Source: CAZZKG01 sp964654825
GTDB lineage: Bacteria; Gemmatimonadota; CAZMKB01
Length of the DNA: 54,627 nucleotides
Assembly: GCA_964654825.1 (NCBI GenBank)
Contig: CAZZKG010000018.1
Span: 1-54,627, forward strand
Direction of reading: 5' to 3'
Below, in pieces: positions 44,205 to 53,387 of the stretch (position 1 is the stretch's first letter; the number at the start of each line of letters is the position of its first letter). The translations under genes were made by a program, and so were the position numbers. The notes under the pieces were generated by a model. It ran no database searches. It had not been told where the DNA came from and saw only the letters and a program-made list of their open reading frames with translations.

Positions 44205-46655
44205 ATGGACATTGGAACCGGGGAAGAAGTCAGGGTTGGGGTGTTCGTCTGCGCCTGCGGTGGGAACATCAGCAAAGTCATCGATGTAAACGCCGTTGCA
44301 GATTATGCCAGGACCCTCGACGGAGTAGTGGCTGTGTACAACAACCTCTATTCGTGCTCCGATCCGGGACAGCACCGCATCCAGGAAAAAATACACGAGG
44401 AAAGGATAAACAGGCTAGTGATAGCGGCCTGCAGCCCCAAATTGCACGAACCGACCTTCAGGTCTGCCGCAGAAGGAGCGGGGCTCAACCCGTACCTCGT
44501 GGAGATGGCCAACATTCGAGAGCAAGCCAGCTGGGTTCATCAGAATGAGCCCGAAGCGGCCACTGAAAAAGCCAAGGATTCAGTGAGAATGTCAGTTGCC
44601 AAGGCCCATTTCCTCGCACCGCAGAAGGAGCTCGAGGTTCCGATCGAGAGGAAAGCACTGGTTATCGGAGGAGGCATCGCCGGTATCCAGGCATCACTCG
44701 ATCTGGCCGATACAGGATACCAGGTATTCCTCGTCGAAAGAGAGGCGTCCATCGGTGGGATAATGGCTCAGCTGGATAAGACATTTCCCACTATGGACTG
44801 TTCTATATGAATACTCGGCCCTAAGATGATGGATGTCGGTCGACATCCAAACATAGAGCTGCTCACACTCTCCGAAGTCGAAGAGATCAGCGGTTACGTC
44901 GGCAGTTTTAATGTCAAAGTTCGGAAAAAAACCAAGTACGTCGACGAGAAGGAATGCACCGCATGCGCTGAGTGCGTGGAAGTCTGTCCGGTCTCCGCTC
45001 CCAACGAGTACGAAATCGGCCTCAACACCCGACATGCCATCTACATCCCATTCCCTCAGGCTGTCCCCTCTTCTTACATGGTCAATATGGAAGAGTGCCT
45101 CGGCAACAATCCAATCGCCTGCGGGAAGTGTATCGAGGTATGTGAGAAGAAGTGTATAGACTTCGATATGCAGGATCAGATCATGGATTTGCACGTCGGT
45201 ACCGTCATCGTGGCGACGGGGATGAGGGTCTACAACCCGGAAGAGCTCGATGAGTACGGTTACACGAAGTACGAAAACGTCGTGACCAGTATGGAAATGG
45301 AGCGTCTACTCAATGCAGGCGGCCCCACAGGCGGCCACCTCGTGCGGCCGGGGGATGGCCTGGAGCCGAAGAAGATCGGTTTTGTCCTCTGTGTCGGTTC
45401 TCGCTCTGAGAAGAGGGGTAATCCCTACTGTTCGAATGTCTGCTGCATGAACACCGTCAAAGATTCCCTTCTCATCAAGGAGCATGATCCTGAAGCCGAG
45501 GTTTTCGTGTTTTACCAGGATATCCGGGCGTTCGGGAAGGGCTTCGAGGATCTCTATAAGAGGAGTAAAAACGAAGGCGTGAAGTATATTCGTGGTCTGC
45601 CCGGCGACATCGTCGAGGATGCAGACAGCAGAAGTCTTCACCTCTCCGTCGAGAATACGTTGACCAACAGACTCGAGAATTATAATCTCGACATGGTCGT
45701 TCTCTCCATCGGCCTTGTACCGAGAGGTAACGGCGATGGGGAAGATGATTCACTAAGTAAGATCCTCCCGCTCTCGAAGACCTCCGACGGATTCTACCTC
45801 GAATCGCATCCCAAACTGAAACCCGTCGATGCACCGACACAGGGTGTCTTCTTCGCGGGCTGCGCCGAGAGTCCGAAGGATGTCAAGGACTCTGTCACTC
45901 AGGCAAGCGCCGCGGCGTCCAGGGCCGGTATCCTCATGGCAAAAGGTAAAGTGACTGTCGAGGCCATAACTGCAGTTGTGGATGAGGACAAGTGTACCAG
46001 CTGTGGTGTGTGTGCCAAGGTGTGTCCATTCGGGGCCATCACCGTGGACGTGAAAGCGAAGACACCCGCAGTCGTCATCGAAGCAGCTTGTTTGGGCTGT
46101 GGCACATGCGCGGCGGAGTGCAAATTCGAAGCCATCACGCAGAAACACTTTACCGATGACCAGATGAAAGCACAGGTCGATGCAGCGACTGCTGTCCATC
46201 CGGAGCGCAATATCCTCTGTTTCGCCTGTAACTGGTGCTCCTACGCCGGTGCCGACACGGCAGGGACCGGCAGGATGCAGTATCCGGCCAACATCAGGAC
46301 GATCAGGACCATGTGCAGTGGTCGTGTCGACGAGGAGTTTGTGTGGAGAGCGTTCGAACGCGGTTCCCCCCTGGTGTGGGTGACAGGATGTCACTTCGGT
46401 GATTGCCACTACATCGACGCCAACCACTGGACCGACAAGAGAGTCAAAAAGATTCACAGGAAAATGGAAAAACTCGGTCTCCGTACCGAAAGACTGCAGC
46501 TCAACTGGATCAGTGCCGCCGAGGGCAACGTGTTTGCCAGGCGGGTCAATGAACTCCAGGATATTCTACGGACCGTGACGGCGGATGAGATCGAGGAAAC
46601 CAAGAGGATTCTGGACGAAGAAAAGAATAAAAAGAATAAGAAGAAAAAACAGTAG
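44205..46655 (+). CDS. hdrA: Selenocysteine-containing HdrA-MvhD fusion
   Basis: An 816-residue HdrA, read through an in-frame TGA at codon 202 (44808-44810). Reading on in the same frame gives TFPTMDCSI-U-ILGPKMMDVGRHPNI, precisely where HdrA proteins have Cys or Sec. The N-terminus is an HdrA domain (VCACGGNISKVIDV, IREQASWVHQ), then FAD motif VIGGGIAGIQA near 155, the Sec segment, [4Fe-4S] sites CTACAECVEVCP and CGKCIEVC, the FAD C-terminal half, two more ferredoxin motifs (CTSCGVCAKVCP, CLGCGTCAAEC), and an MvhD [2Fe-2S] domain (FACNWCSYAG, MCSGRVD, GCHFGDCHY). Some HdrA and BamE proteins are known selenoproteins. ATG with CGGAGG upstream. A gene finder would wrongly split it in two. Confidence 0.92.
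44808..44849 (+). promoter_or_regulatory. UGA selenocysteine codon and bacterial SECIS hairpin
   Basis: The TGA at 44808-44810 is followed by an 8-bp perfect stem, TGGATGTC (44830-44837) with GACATCCA (44842-44849), closing a GGTC loop (44838-44841). The loop begins 27 bases after the UGA, in the usual distance range of bacterial SECIS elements, and GGUC matches the apical loop of Escherichia coli fdhF. SelB would bind here. Confidence 0.85.
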
Positions 46656-46673
46656 CAATACACCGGGGCTCTC

Positions 46674-48635
46674 ATGAAAAAGTCAGGTAAAAGAAACGTG
46701 CTCCTGTTGAGTAAATCCGGGGAGTTGATAGAAACTCTGGAGAGAGCCCTGATCAGAGGATACGAGATCCAGGTCATGGACAGGAAAGGCGATTTCCTCG
46801 ATCATGCGAAGGCCCATCGTCCTGACATCTGTATCGTGGATCTTGATTTCCCGAACATTAACCATTACAAACTCATCAGAGATCTCCGTACTCTTCATCC
46901 TGCAGCCGGGCACATCGCTCTTTTCAAAAAGGGGCAGAGGAAACTCTCGGACCAGGCTCTCAAGTCAGGGGCCGATGCCTGTACTTCGTATCTCATCCAG
47001 GCGGGTGAATTCAAACTCATTGTCACAAAGGTGCTGAACAGTGCATCCGCGCGGAGGGTTGATGCAGACTCTTGTCTTATTCCAAGTGCCCCACCGGGTC
47101 TTCTCCAGCACATCATAGACAATTCCCCTGATGCTATCATCTCCACCGGCGGCTCCGGAGGAATAGACTATTACAGCATGGGTTCCTCCCACATTTTCGG
47201 TTACAAAGCCCGTGAGATCGCGGGCAGCTCTTTATCTCGTCTCTTTGCGAAAGGTGAGGAGGAGATGCACAGAGTTCTCGACCGAACCCGCAGACAGAAA
47301 AGGCTCAGTGGGTACGAGGCTGATTTTCTGCGCAAAGACGGGAAACGAATCATCGGCATTCTCTCCGGGTCAGTCCTCAAACAGCAGCAGAATAACAGAG
47401 CAGGTTTCCTGTTCGTCATCAAGGACATAACGGACAATATCAAGCTCGAGCGAGGTATCTACGAGAGTAAGATCGAACTCGAATCCGTCTTTGATTCGAT
47501 CGTTGATCCTCTCGCAGTGATCAGAAGAGATTACTGTATCAGTCGGGCAAACAGGGCAACGGCGAGATTTGTGGGGATGGGAATAAAAGATGTGATAAGC
47601 AGGAAGTGTCATGAGCTTCTGCATCGGTCGAAGATCAAGTGCTTTCCCTGTCCTGTATCAGTTACATATAAGACCGGTGAATCATCATTTGCCGAAATCG
47701 AAGCGAAGGAATCCGGTGAAATATTTCACGTCTACAGCTATCCGATTCTCGACTATCGGGGTGATATCAAGGGGGTGATCGAGCACAGGCGGGACGTTAC
47801 AGACCAGAAGAAGCTTGAGGCGGAACGTCACCGGTTGGAGCTCGAGCTCATGGAGAAGCACAAACTCTCATCAGTGGGAATGCTTGCTCAGGGGATTGCC
47901 CACAATCTCAACACTCCGCTCGGCGTGATCATGGGGAGGAGTGAGATGTTACGAGATGACATCGGCAAAGGTCTCGATCGGGCTTCGACATGCCTCGCGG
48001 AAGAAGGAGACAGTAAAAAAACACTCGAGGAGATCGAGGGGACGAGAACTCAGGCCGATCAAATGCTCGAAATCATCCTCAAGCAGGTCGACAGTATGTC
48101 TTCCATCATTCGCAATCTTATGGACATCGGAAGGCAGCGACAGGATGCCGAGCGAAAGAAGTTGAACCTGAATCACATCCTCGAACAGGAGATGCGTTTC
48201 CTCGAGGCTGACATGTTCTTCAAGCACCATGTGACCAGGGTGATCGAACTCGACCCCGGGTTACCTTACATCGAGGGGGTGTATTCCGATTTCAGCCAGT
48301 CGTTTACCAATATCATCAGAAACGCCATGGATGCGATGTATAACCAACCGGTTAAAGAGCTCAGTGTGAGGACATACTGTGATGAAAACTGGATCTATGT
48401 CGAGATCAGCGATACGGGGGAGGGTATCGACAAGAAAAGTCTTCCGAAGATCTTCGACCCCTTCTTCACGACGAAAGATTTCGGGGAGGCGGAAGGAAAG
48501 CCGGCAGGTGTCGGGCTTGGTCTGCACAGCTGTTATCAGCTTCTTAGCCCGTACGGAGTGAAGTTCAACGTGAGAAGTAATCCGGGTGACACAACTTTCA
48601 CGATTTCGATCCCGACTCACAAAGAATCCGGTTGA
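46674..48635 (+). CDS. Sensor histidine kinase with receiver-like and two PAS domains
   Basis: A 653-residue cytoplasmic kinase with no membrane segment. An N-terminal receiver-like domain (about 5-125, putative phospho-acceptor in CIVDLDFP) precedes PAS 1 (about 135-255) and PAS 2 (about 265-390), which carries a Cys/His-rich stretch KCHELLHRSKIKCFPCPV often seen in PAS sensors and possibly metal- or redox-sensing. The HisKA motif is AQGIAHNLNTPLGVI, and the ATPase boxes are NIIRNAMDAM, DTGEGI, DPFFTTK and GVGLGL. It begins 18 bases after the hdrA stop, before a sigma-54 regulator, suggesting it senses the redox state linked with Kor/Hdr activity. Confidence 0.88.
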   Translation: MKKSGKRNVLLLSKSGELIETLERALIRGYEIQVMDRKGDFLDHAKAHRPDICIVDLDFPNINHYKLIRDLRTLHPAAGHIALFKKGQRKLSDQALKSGADACTSYLIQAGEFKLIVTKVLNSASARRVDADSCLIPSAPPGLLQHIIDNSPDAIISTGGSGGIDYYSMGSSHIFGYKAREIAGSSLSRLFAKGEEEMHRVLDRTRRQKRLSGYEADFLRKDGKRIIGILSGSVLKQQQNNRAGFLFVIKDITDNIKLERGIYESKIELESVFDSIVDPLAVIRRDYCISRANRATARFVGMGIKDVISRKCHELLHRSKIKCFPCPVSVTYKTGESSFAEIEAKESGEIFHVYSYPILDYRGDIKGVIEHRRDVTDQKKLEAERHRLELELMEKHKLSSVGMLAQGIAHNLNTPLGVIMGRSEMLRDDIGKGLDRASTCLAEEGDSKKTLEEIEGTRTQADQMLEIILKQVDSMSSIIRNLMDIGRQRQDAERKKLNLNHILEQEMRFLEADMFFKHHVTRVIELDPGLPYIEGVYSDFSQSFTNIIRNAMDAMYNQPVKELSVRTYCDENWIYVEISDTGEGIDKKSLPKIFDPFFTTKDFGEAEGKPAGVGLGLHSCYQLLSPYGVKFNVRSNPGDTTFTISIPTHKESG

Positions 48636-48654
48636 CAAGAATCAGGTTGAAGGA

Positions 48655-48686
48655 TTGACTTATTCAACGCATCTTTTTAATTATTT
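48655..48686 (+). promoter_or_regulatory. Promoter-like bipartite motif before the response regulator
   Basis: TTGACT, sixteen bases, then TTAATTATTT, identical in both blocks and in spacing to 35523-35554 in the kor leader. It lies in the 99-base gap between kinase and regulator genes, so the regulator can be transcribed separately. Confidence 0.5.
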
Positions 48687-48734
48687 CAAGAAGATTTCCC
48701 TTACCAACTCTCACTTCAAGAGGCGGGTGCACTC

Positions 48735-50000
48735 GTGACAGCAAGGAAAAGCAAACCGGCGGCTAAAGCTGTTGATGATCATTTGAAAGGTACAATACTC
48801 GTCGTTGATGACGAGACCGACATGCGAGACTTCCTCTGTGAGACGCTGAGGAGGACAGGCTATGATGTTGATTCCGCGTCAAACGGTGCTGTTGCCCTCA
48901 ACAAAGTGAAAAAATCGTATTTCGACATGGTTATTACTGATTTGAAGATGCCGAGGGCGACCGGATTAGAGGTCCTAAAGGAGACGAAGAAGCGGAATCA
49001 CAACACCTCTGTCGTCATGATGACCGGCTACGGCACAATCACCAGTGCTGTGGAGGCTATGAAGGAAGGTGCTTTCGATTACATCACGAAGCCGTTCTCC
49101 GGCGATGAGATCAAACTGGTGATCGACAAGGCATTCGAATTTCGCAGGCTCATCGATGAGAATCTCCGGCTGCGGCAGGAGCTCGAGGACAAATTCAGCT
49201 ATGCCAACATTATCGGAAAGAGTAAAATCATGCACGAGGTGTTCGAGACGATCCATCTTGTAGCACCCACCAAATCTACCATTTTGATACAGGGTGAAAG
49301 CGGTACCGGTAAAGAGCTCGTCGCAAAAGCTATTCATTACAACAGCCCCCGGAAGAACGCTCCATTTATAAGAGTAAACTGCGCAGCAATCCCCGACAGC
49401 CTCATGGAATCAGAACTCTTCGGACATGAAAAAGGAGCTTTTACCGGAGCGATACGGCGGGCGAAGGGAAGATTCGAGAAGGCGAACGGAGGCACTCTCC
49501 TCCTNNNNNNNNNNNNNNNNNNNNNNNNNNNNNNNNNNNNNNNNNNNNNNNNNNNNNNNNNNNNNNNNNNNNNNNNNNNNNNNNNNNNNNNNNNNNNNNN
49601 NNNNTTCGTCGAGAGATACTCACGAGACAACGGCAAGCAGATCGACGAATTCTCCAAAGATGCCATGCAGTTGATACTCGGTCACAGCTGGCCGGGAAAT
49701 GTCAGGGAGCTCGAACACTGTATCGAGCGCGCATGCGTGATCCTGCAGGAGAACAAGATTCTACCGAAACATCTCCACATCGATAGCGAAGCTGATTCCG
49801 GTCTCCCTTCTTCGATGAACCTCCAGAACATGAAACTCGATGATGTCGAGAGGACGATAATACTCAACTCCCTAGAGCGTCATGAGGGCAACAAGACCAA
49901 AGCAGCCGGTGATCTGGGGATAAGTGTTCGAACCCTGAGAAACAAACTGAATCGTTACGAAGTGAGTAGTAAGAAAAAGACCAGAAAGAAGGCAAAATAG
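48735..50000 (+). CDS. NtrC-family sigma-54 response regulator (interrupted by assembly gap)
   Basis: Receiver domain with phospho-acceptor in MVITDLKMP (about residue 65), AAA+ domain with Walker A GESGTGKELVAKAIHYNSPR and the sigma-54 contact loop GAFTGA, and a Fis-type HTH at the C-terminus (NKTKAAGDLGISVRTLRNKLNRY). A run of 100 N removes the Walker B and sensor regions. Family comparison suggests about 85-90 residues belong in the gap, whereas 100 N gives 33, so the size is a placeholder and the reading frame across it is accidental. GTG start with AAGAGGCGGG upstream. It follows the kinase gene and should activate sigma-54 promoters. Confidence 0.88.
   Translation: MTARKSKPAAKAVDDHLKGTILVVDDETDMRDFLCETLRRTGYDVDSASNGAVALNKVKKSYFDMVITDLKMPRATGLEVLKETKKRNHNTSVVMMTGYGTITSAVEAMKEGAFDYITKPFSGDEIKLVIDKAFEFRRLIDENLRLRQELEDKFSYANIIGKSKIMHEVFETIHLVAPTKSTILIQGESGTGKELVAKAIHYNSPRKNAPFIRVNCAAIPDSLMESELFGHEKGAFTGAIRRAKGRFEKANGGTLLXXXXXXXXXXXXXXXXXXXXXXXXXXXXXXXXXXFVERYSRDNGKQIDEFSKDAMQLILGHSWPGNVRELEHCIERACVILQENKILPKHLHIDSEADSGLPSSMNLQNMKLDDVERTIILNSLERHEGNKTKAAGDLGISVRTLRNKLNRYEVSSKKKTRKKAK
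49505..49604. other. Scaffold gap of 100 N
   Basis: Exactly 100 undetermined bases, the usual placeholder for an unknown gap, within the AAA+ domain of the response regulator. The sequence on either side belongs to the same gene, so the join is probably correct although the length is not. Confidence 0.95.
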
Positions 50001-50297
50001 ACAGGCGTGGTCATTATGACACTCTTTTTGGGTTTCTGAATGGAAGTGTGTTTCATAATGATACATATTTTATTGATATAATACCTCGGTGTGTCTTTGT
50101 GGCCCGAATTAGCACATTTCCCCCCGATGACTACCTCTTACAGCATTAGAATAAAAGCTGTATCTTATTACATATCAAGGAAATAGGGTTTTTTCTGTCA
50201 AAGTCTCTCGTGTCCACGATATGGGAATACTTCTTGCTTCTCTTTCTGTTGATTAATCACGTGTGACCGGTTTCCTATTCCATGAAGGTGAGGTTTC
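50001..50297. promoter_or_regulatory. Intergenic region before the activase, with long inverted repeat
   Basis: TCATTATG (50011-50018) pairs with CATAATGA (50054-50061), and ACACT with AGTGT inside it, forming a long imperfect hairpin right after the regulator stop. A TATAAT (50077-50082) follows without a clear -35 box. A second short inverted repeat is TACAGC/GCTGTA. The activase ATG is preceded by GGTGAGG. No sigma-54 site with correct spacing is seen. Confidence 0.45.
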
Positions 50298-53200
50298 ATG
50301 ATACACATCGGCTTTGATATCGGATCGATCAGTCTCAAAGTGGCCGTCCTCTTCGATCAAGAGGATGCAGGCTATTGTACGAAACTGATTGAAGCCTGTC
50401 CGGACTACTTTTTCGCCCCGGATTCACAGCCGGATGGTCTCGGCGAGGGAGACGTCAGGATTGCAGTGTCGAAATACCAGCGTTGCCGGGGCGAACCGGT
50501 AAGAGTTTTCAATTCACTCCTCATCCAGCTCTTCAAACACATCCCGCTGGAGAAGGTGAGCACCCTGCGGGGGACCGGGTCGGGCGGGAAACTATCCACA
50601 GGACTCCTCAAGGTAAAATACGAGAACGAGTTTCTTGCGATCACCAGAGGCGTCGGATTTCTCCATCAGGACGTGCAGACCGTGTTCGAGATGGGGGGCG
50701 AAACATCGAAACTCATCAATCTCGAGAGGGACGATGAGGGATATGTCGGTATCCAGGATTATTCGACGAACGGGGATTGCGCCGCCGGTACCGGATCTTT
50801 CATGGATCAGCAGGCAAAGAGGCTCGGTTATGAGATCGAGGACGTGGGCGATATCGTCATGGGGGCGAAGAAAGCGTCTAAAATCGCCGGAAGATGCTCT
50901 GTCTTTGCCAAATCCGATATGATTCATGTTCAGCAGAAAGGTGATCAGCCACCGGAGATTCTTCGTGGGCTCTGCGAAGCTGTTGTCCGAAATTTCAAGG
51001 GGTCGATCGCGAAGGGAAAAAAGATAAATCCGAAAGTTGCGATGCTCGGCGGCGTTGCGAAAAACAAAGGTGTGATGAACGCCATGGAAAAAGCATTCGA
51101 ACTTTCCACTGATGACTTCATTATTTCTCCATACTATGCGTGGATGGGTGCTATCGGTGCGGCGAGAATCGCAATGGACGAGGGTGACAGGGTCGAGCGT
51201 TGTGACATCGGGGCTCTCCAGAAGTATCTCGACGGCCGGATGGCCGAATTCGCAATCTCCGAGCCGCTCTCCCTGGAAAACGTGACTCTGCTCAGAGACA
51301 GGATCCCATCGTATGAATTGAACGATTCAGAAGGACCCATCGATGCGTTCCTCGGAATCGATATCGGATCCGTGAGCACCAATCTGGCCCTGATCGATGA
51401 GAATGACAATCTCATAAAAGGCATATACCTGAAGACGGATGGACGTCCCATCCAGGCGGTCAACAACGGACTGCGGGAAATCAAGGAAGAACTGGGTGAC
51501 AGGATAAATATCATGGGGGTCGGCACAACCGGCTCGGGGCGGGAGCTCATCGGCAAACTCATCGGGGCAGACAGCATCAATGACGAAATCACCGCCCACA
51601 AGACAGGTGCTCTCTACACGGGCAGGAAGTATCTCGATCTCGAAGTCGACACTATCTTCGACATCGGTGGACAGGATTCCAAGTACATCAGTCTCGAGGA
51701 TGGTATCGTGGTGGATTTTCACATGAACGAGGCGTGTGCGGCCGGTACGGGATCGTTCCTCGAAGAGCAGTCGGAGCGGCTGGGTGTCAACATCATCGGT
51801 GAGTTTCAGGATATCGCTCTCTCCTCCCGGGCTCCTATCCACATGGGCGAGCGGTGTACTGTTTTTATGGAGAAAGATGTCAATGTCTGTCTCCAGCAGG
51901 GAGCTGAGCGGGGTGATGTGATCGCGGGTCTCGCCTATTCGATCGTGTACAACTACCTCAACAGGGTCGTGAAGGGGAGAAAGATCGGAGACACAATCTT
52001 TTTCCAGGGCGGCACTGCATACAATGACTCGGTTGCCGCCGCTTTCGGTGTTGTTCTCGGTAGGGAGGGCAAACGCCTCATCGTCCCACCCCACAACGGA
52101 ATCCTCGGCGCCTATGGCGAAGCGTTGCTCGCGAAAGAGTTCGTTCAGTTTGCCGGGGAGCAGACCAGTTTCCGTGGTTATGATCTCGAGGAGATCGATT
52201 ACAGTATCAAAGAAATCACGTGTAAAGCCTGTACTAATTACTGCGATGTGCAGATCTTCGAAGTTGAGGAGGAGAAGACCTACTGGGGTGACAAGTGCTC
52301 CTATAAATTCCGAAAGGCGGCTCGTGTCGAGAAAAAGCCCGTGATCGATGATCTGTTCGCTCTCAGGGAAGAGTTCCTCGTCGGTGATTGGGAGAAGGAT
52401 CCGGGTGAGGGGCCGAGGGTCGGTATCGCACGGAGTATGTATTTCTTCGAACGCTTCCCGTTCTGGTACACTTTCCTGAAGGAGCTCGGGTTTACGATAG
52501 TTCTCTCCGATGCGACGAACAAGAAGATAAAGAAGGCCTCTCTCGAGGCGTGTGTCGCAGATCCCTGTTACCCCAAGAAAGTTGCTCATGGCCACATTCA
52601 GGATCTGCTCGACAAAGGAGTGGATTACATCCTTTCACCGAACATTATCGATGCTGAGACAAAAGATTATCGGACCGAATCCTATCTCTGTATCTGGGGT
52701 CAGAGTCTGCCTTTTGTCCTGAATCACGTCCCGGTATATAAATCCATCCGGGACAAGTTCATCATCCCTACCGTTCACTTCCGGGCTTCCCGGGACAAGG
52801 TGAGAAAAGAGCTCGAGGCTACGGTGAAGACGTACAATCTCGGAAGAGCGCGGGTGGCAAAGTGCAGGGAAGCGGTCGAGAAAGCTTTCCGAGCACAGGA
52901 TCTGTTCAGATCGCGCATCCATGAGACCGGTATCCGTGCCCTCGAAACTCTCAAACAGACAGGAAATAAGGGTATCGTCTTTGTCGGGAGAGCGTACAAC
53001 ATCTATGACAGGGAAGTGAATCTCAACGTCCCGAACAGGTTGCGGTCTGATTACGGGATCAACGTCATTCCAATGGACTTTCTGCCCATAGATGACATCG
53101 ACATCTCTGACATCAATTCCAACATGTTCTGGAACTACGGCAAGAAGATACTTGCCACTTCAAAATTCGTCTCCACGAGAGATTATCTGCAGATGATCCA

Positions 53201-53387
53201 CTTTACAAATTTCAAGTGCGGGCCTGATTCGTTCATCAAACACTTTGCTCCTCTCGCCTGCAAAAAACCGTATCTCACACTTCAGCTCGATGAGCATGGC
53301 GCGGATGCCGGTACAATGACGAGGGTCGAAGCATATCTGGACAGCAAGGGGTTCCTACGATGGTGGTTGCAGGAAAAAACAGCCTAG
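50298..53387 (+). CDS. Duplicated BcrAD/HgdC-type ATPase activase with DUF2229 domain
   Basis: 1029 residues. Two actin-fold ATPase domains of the BadF/BadG/BcrA/BcrD family lie in tandem: about 1-300 (DIGSISLKVAV; GDCAAGTGSF with C161; GRCSVFAKSD with C200) and about 350-630 (DIGSVSTNLAL; EACAAGTGSF and GERCTVFMEK). The paired cysteines of each are those bridging the [4Fe-4S] cluster in HgdC. The C-terminal 390 residues are a DUF2229-type domain with CKACTNYCDV and ADPCYPKKVAHGH. Such proteins use ATP to push electrons to a very low potential. The following gene starts inside its 3' end. Related to double-cubane-cluster and large fused activases of unknown substrate. Confidence 0.88.
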   Translation: MIHIGFDIGSISLKVAVLFDQEDAGYCTKLIEACPDYFFAPDSQPDGLGEGDVRIAVSKYQRCRGEPVRVFNSLLIQLFKHIPLEKVSTLRGTGSGGKLSTGLLKVKYENEFLAITRGVGFLHQDVQTVFEMGGETSKLINLERDDEGYVGIQDYSTNGDCAAGTGSFMDQQAKRLGYEIEDVGDIVMGAKKASKIAGRCSVFAKSDMIHVQQKGDQPPEILRGLCEAVVRNFKGSIAKGKKINPKVAMLGGVAKNKGVMNAMEKAFELSTDDFIISPYYAWMGAIGAARIAMDEGDRVERCDIGALQKYLDGRMAEFAISEPLSLENVTLLRDRIPSYELNDSEGPIDAFLGIDIGSVSTNLALIDENDNLIKGIYLKTDGRPIQAVNNGLREIKEELGDRINIMGVGTTGSGRELIGKLIGADSINDEITAHKTGALYTGRKYLDLEVDTIFDIGGQDSKYISLEDGIVVDFHMNEACAAGTGSFLEEQSERLGVNIIGEFQDIALSSRAPIHMGERCTVFMEKDVNVCLQQGAERGDVIAGLAYSIVYNYLNRVVKGRKIGDTIFFQGGTAYNDSVAAAFGVVLGREGKRLIVPPHNGILGAYGEALLAKEFVQFAGEQTSFRGYDLEEIDYSIKEITCKACTNYCDVQIFEVEEEKTYWGDKCSYKFRKAARVEKKPVIDDLFALREEFLVGDWEKDPGEGPRVGIARSMYFFERFPFWYTFLKELGFTIVLSDATNKKIKKASLEACVADPCYPKKVAHGHIQDLLDKGVDYILSPNIIDAETKDYRTESYLCIWGQSLPFVLNHVPVYKSIRDKFIIPTVHFRASRDKVRKELEATVKTYNLGRARVAKCREAVEKAFRAQDLFRSRIHETGIRALETLKQTGNKGIVFVGRAYNIYDREVNLNVPNRLRSDYGINVIPMDFLPIDDIDISDINSNMFWNYGKKILATSKFVSTRDYLQMIHFTNFKCGPDSFIKHFAPLACKKPYLTLQLDEHGADAGTMTRVEAYLDSKGFLRWWLQEKTA

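Noticed and set aside
44808..44825. Premature stop making hdrA a pseudogene or two genes
   Set aside because: The frame continues unchanged, the residue position is the known Cys/Sec site, and a SECIS-like hairpin follows. Nothing else in the gene is damaged.
50100..50118. Sigma-54 promoter TGGCCCGAATTAGCA
   Set aside because: Only nine bases lie between GG and GC where ten are required, and the -12 element is poor.
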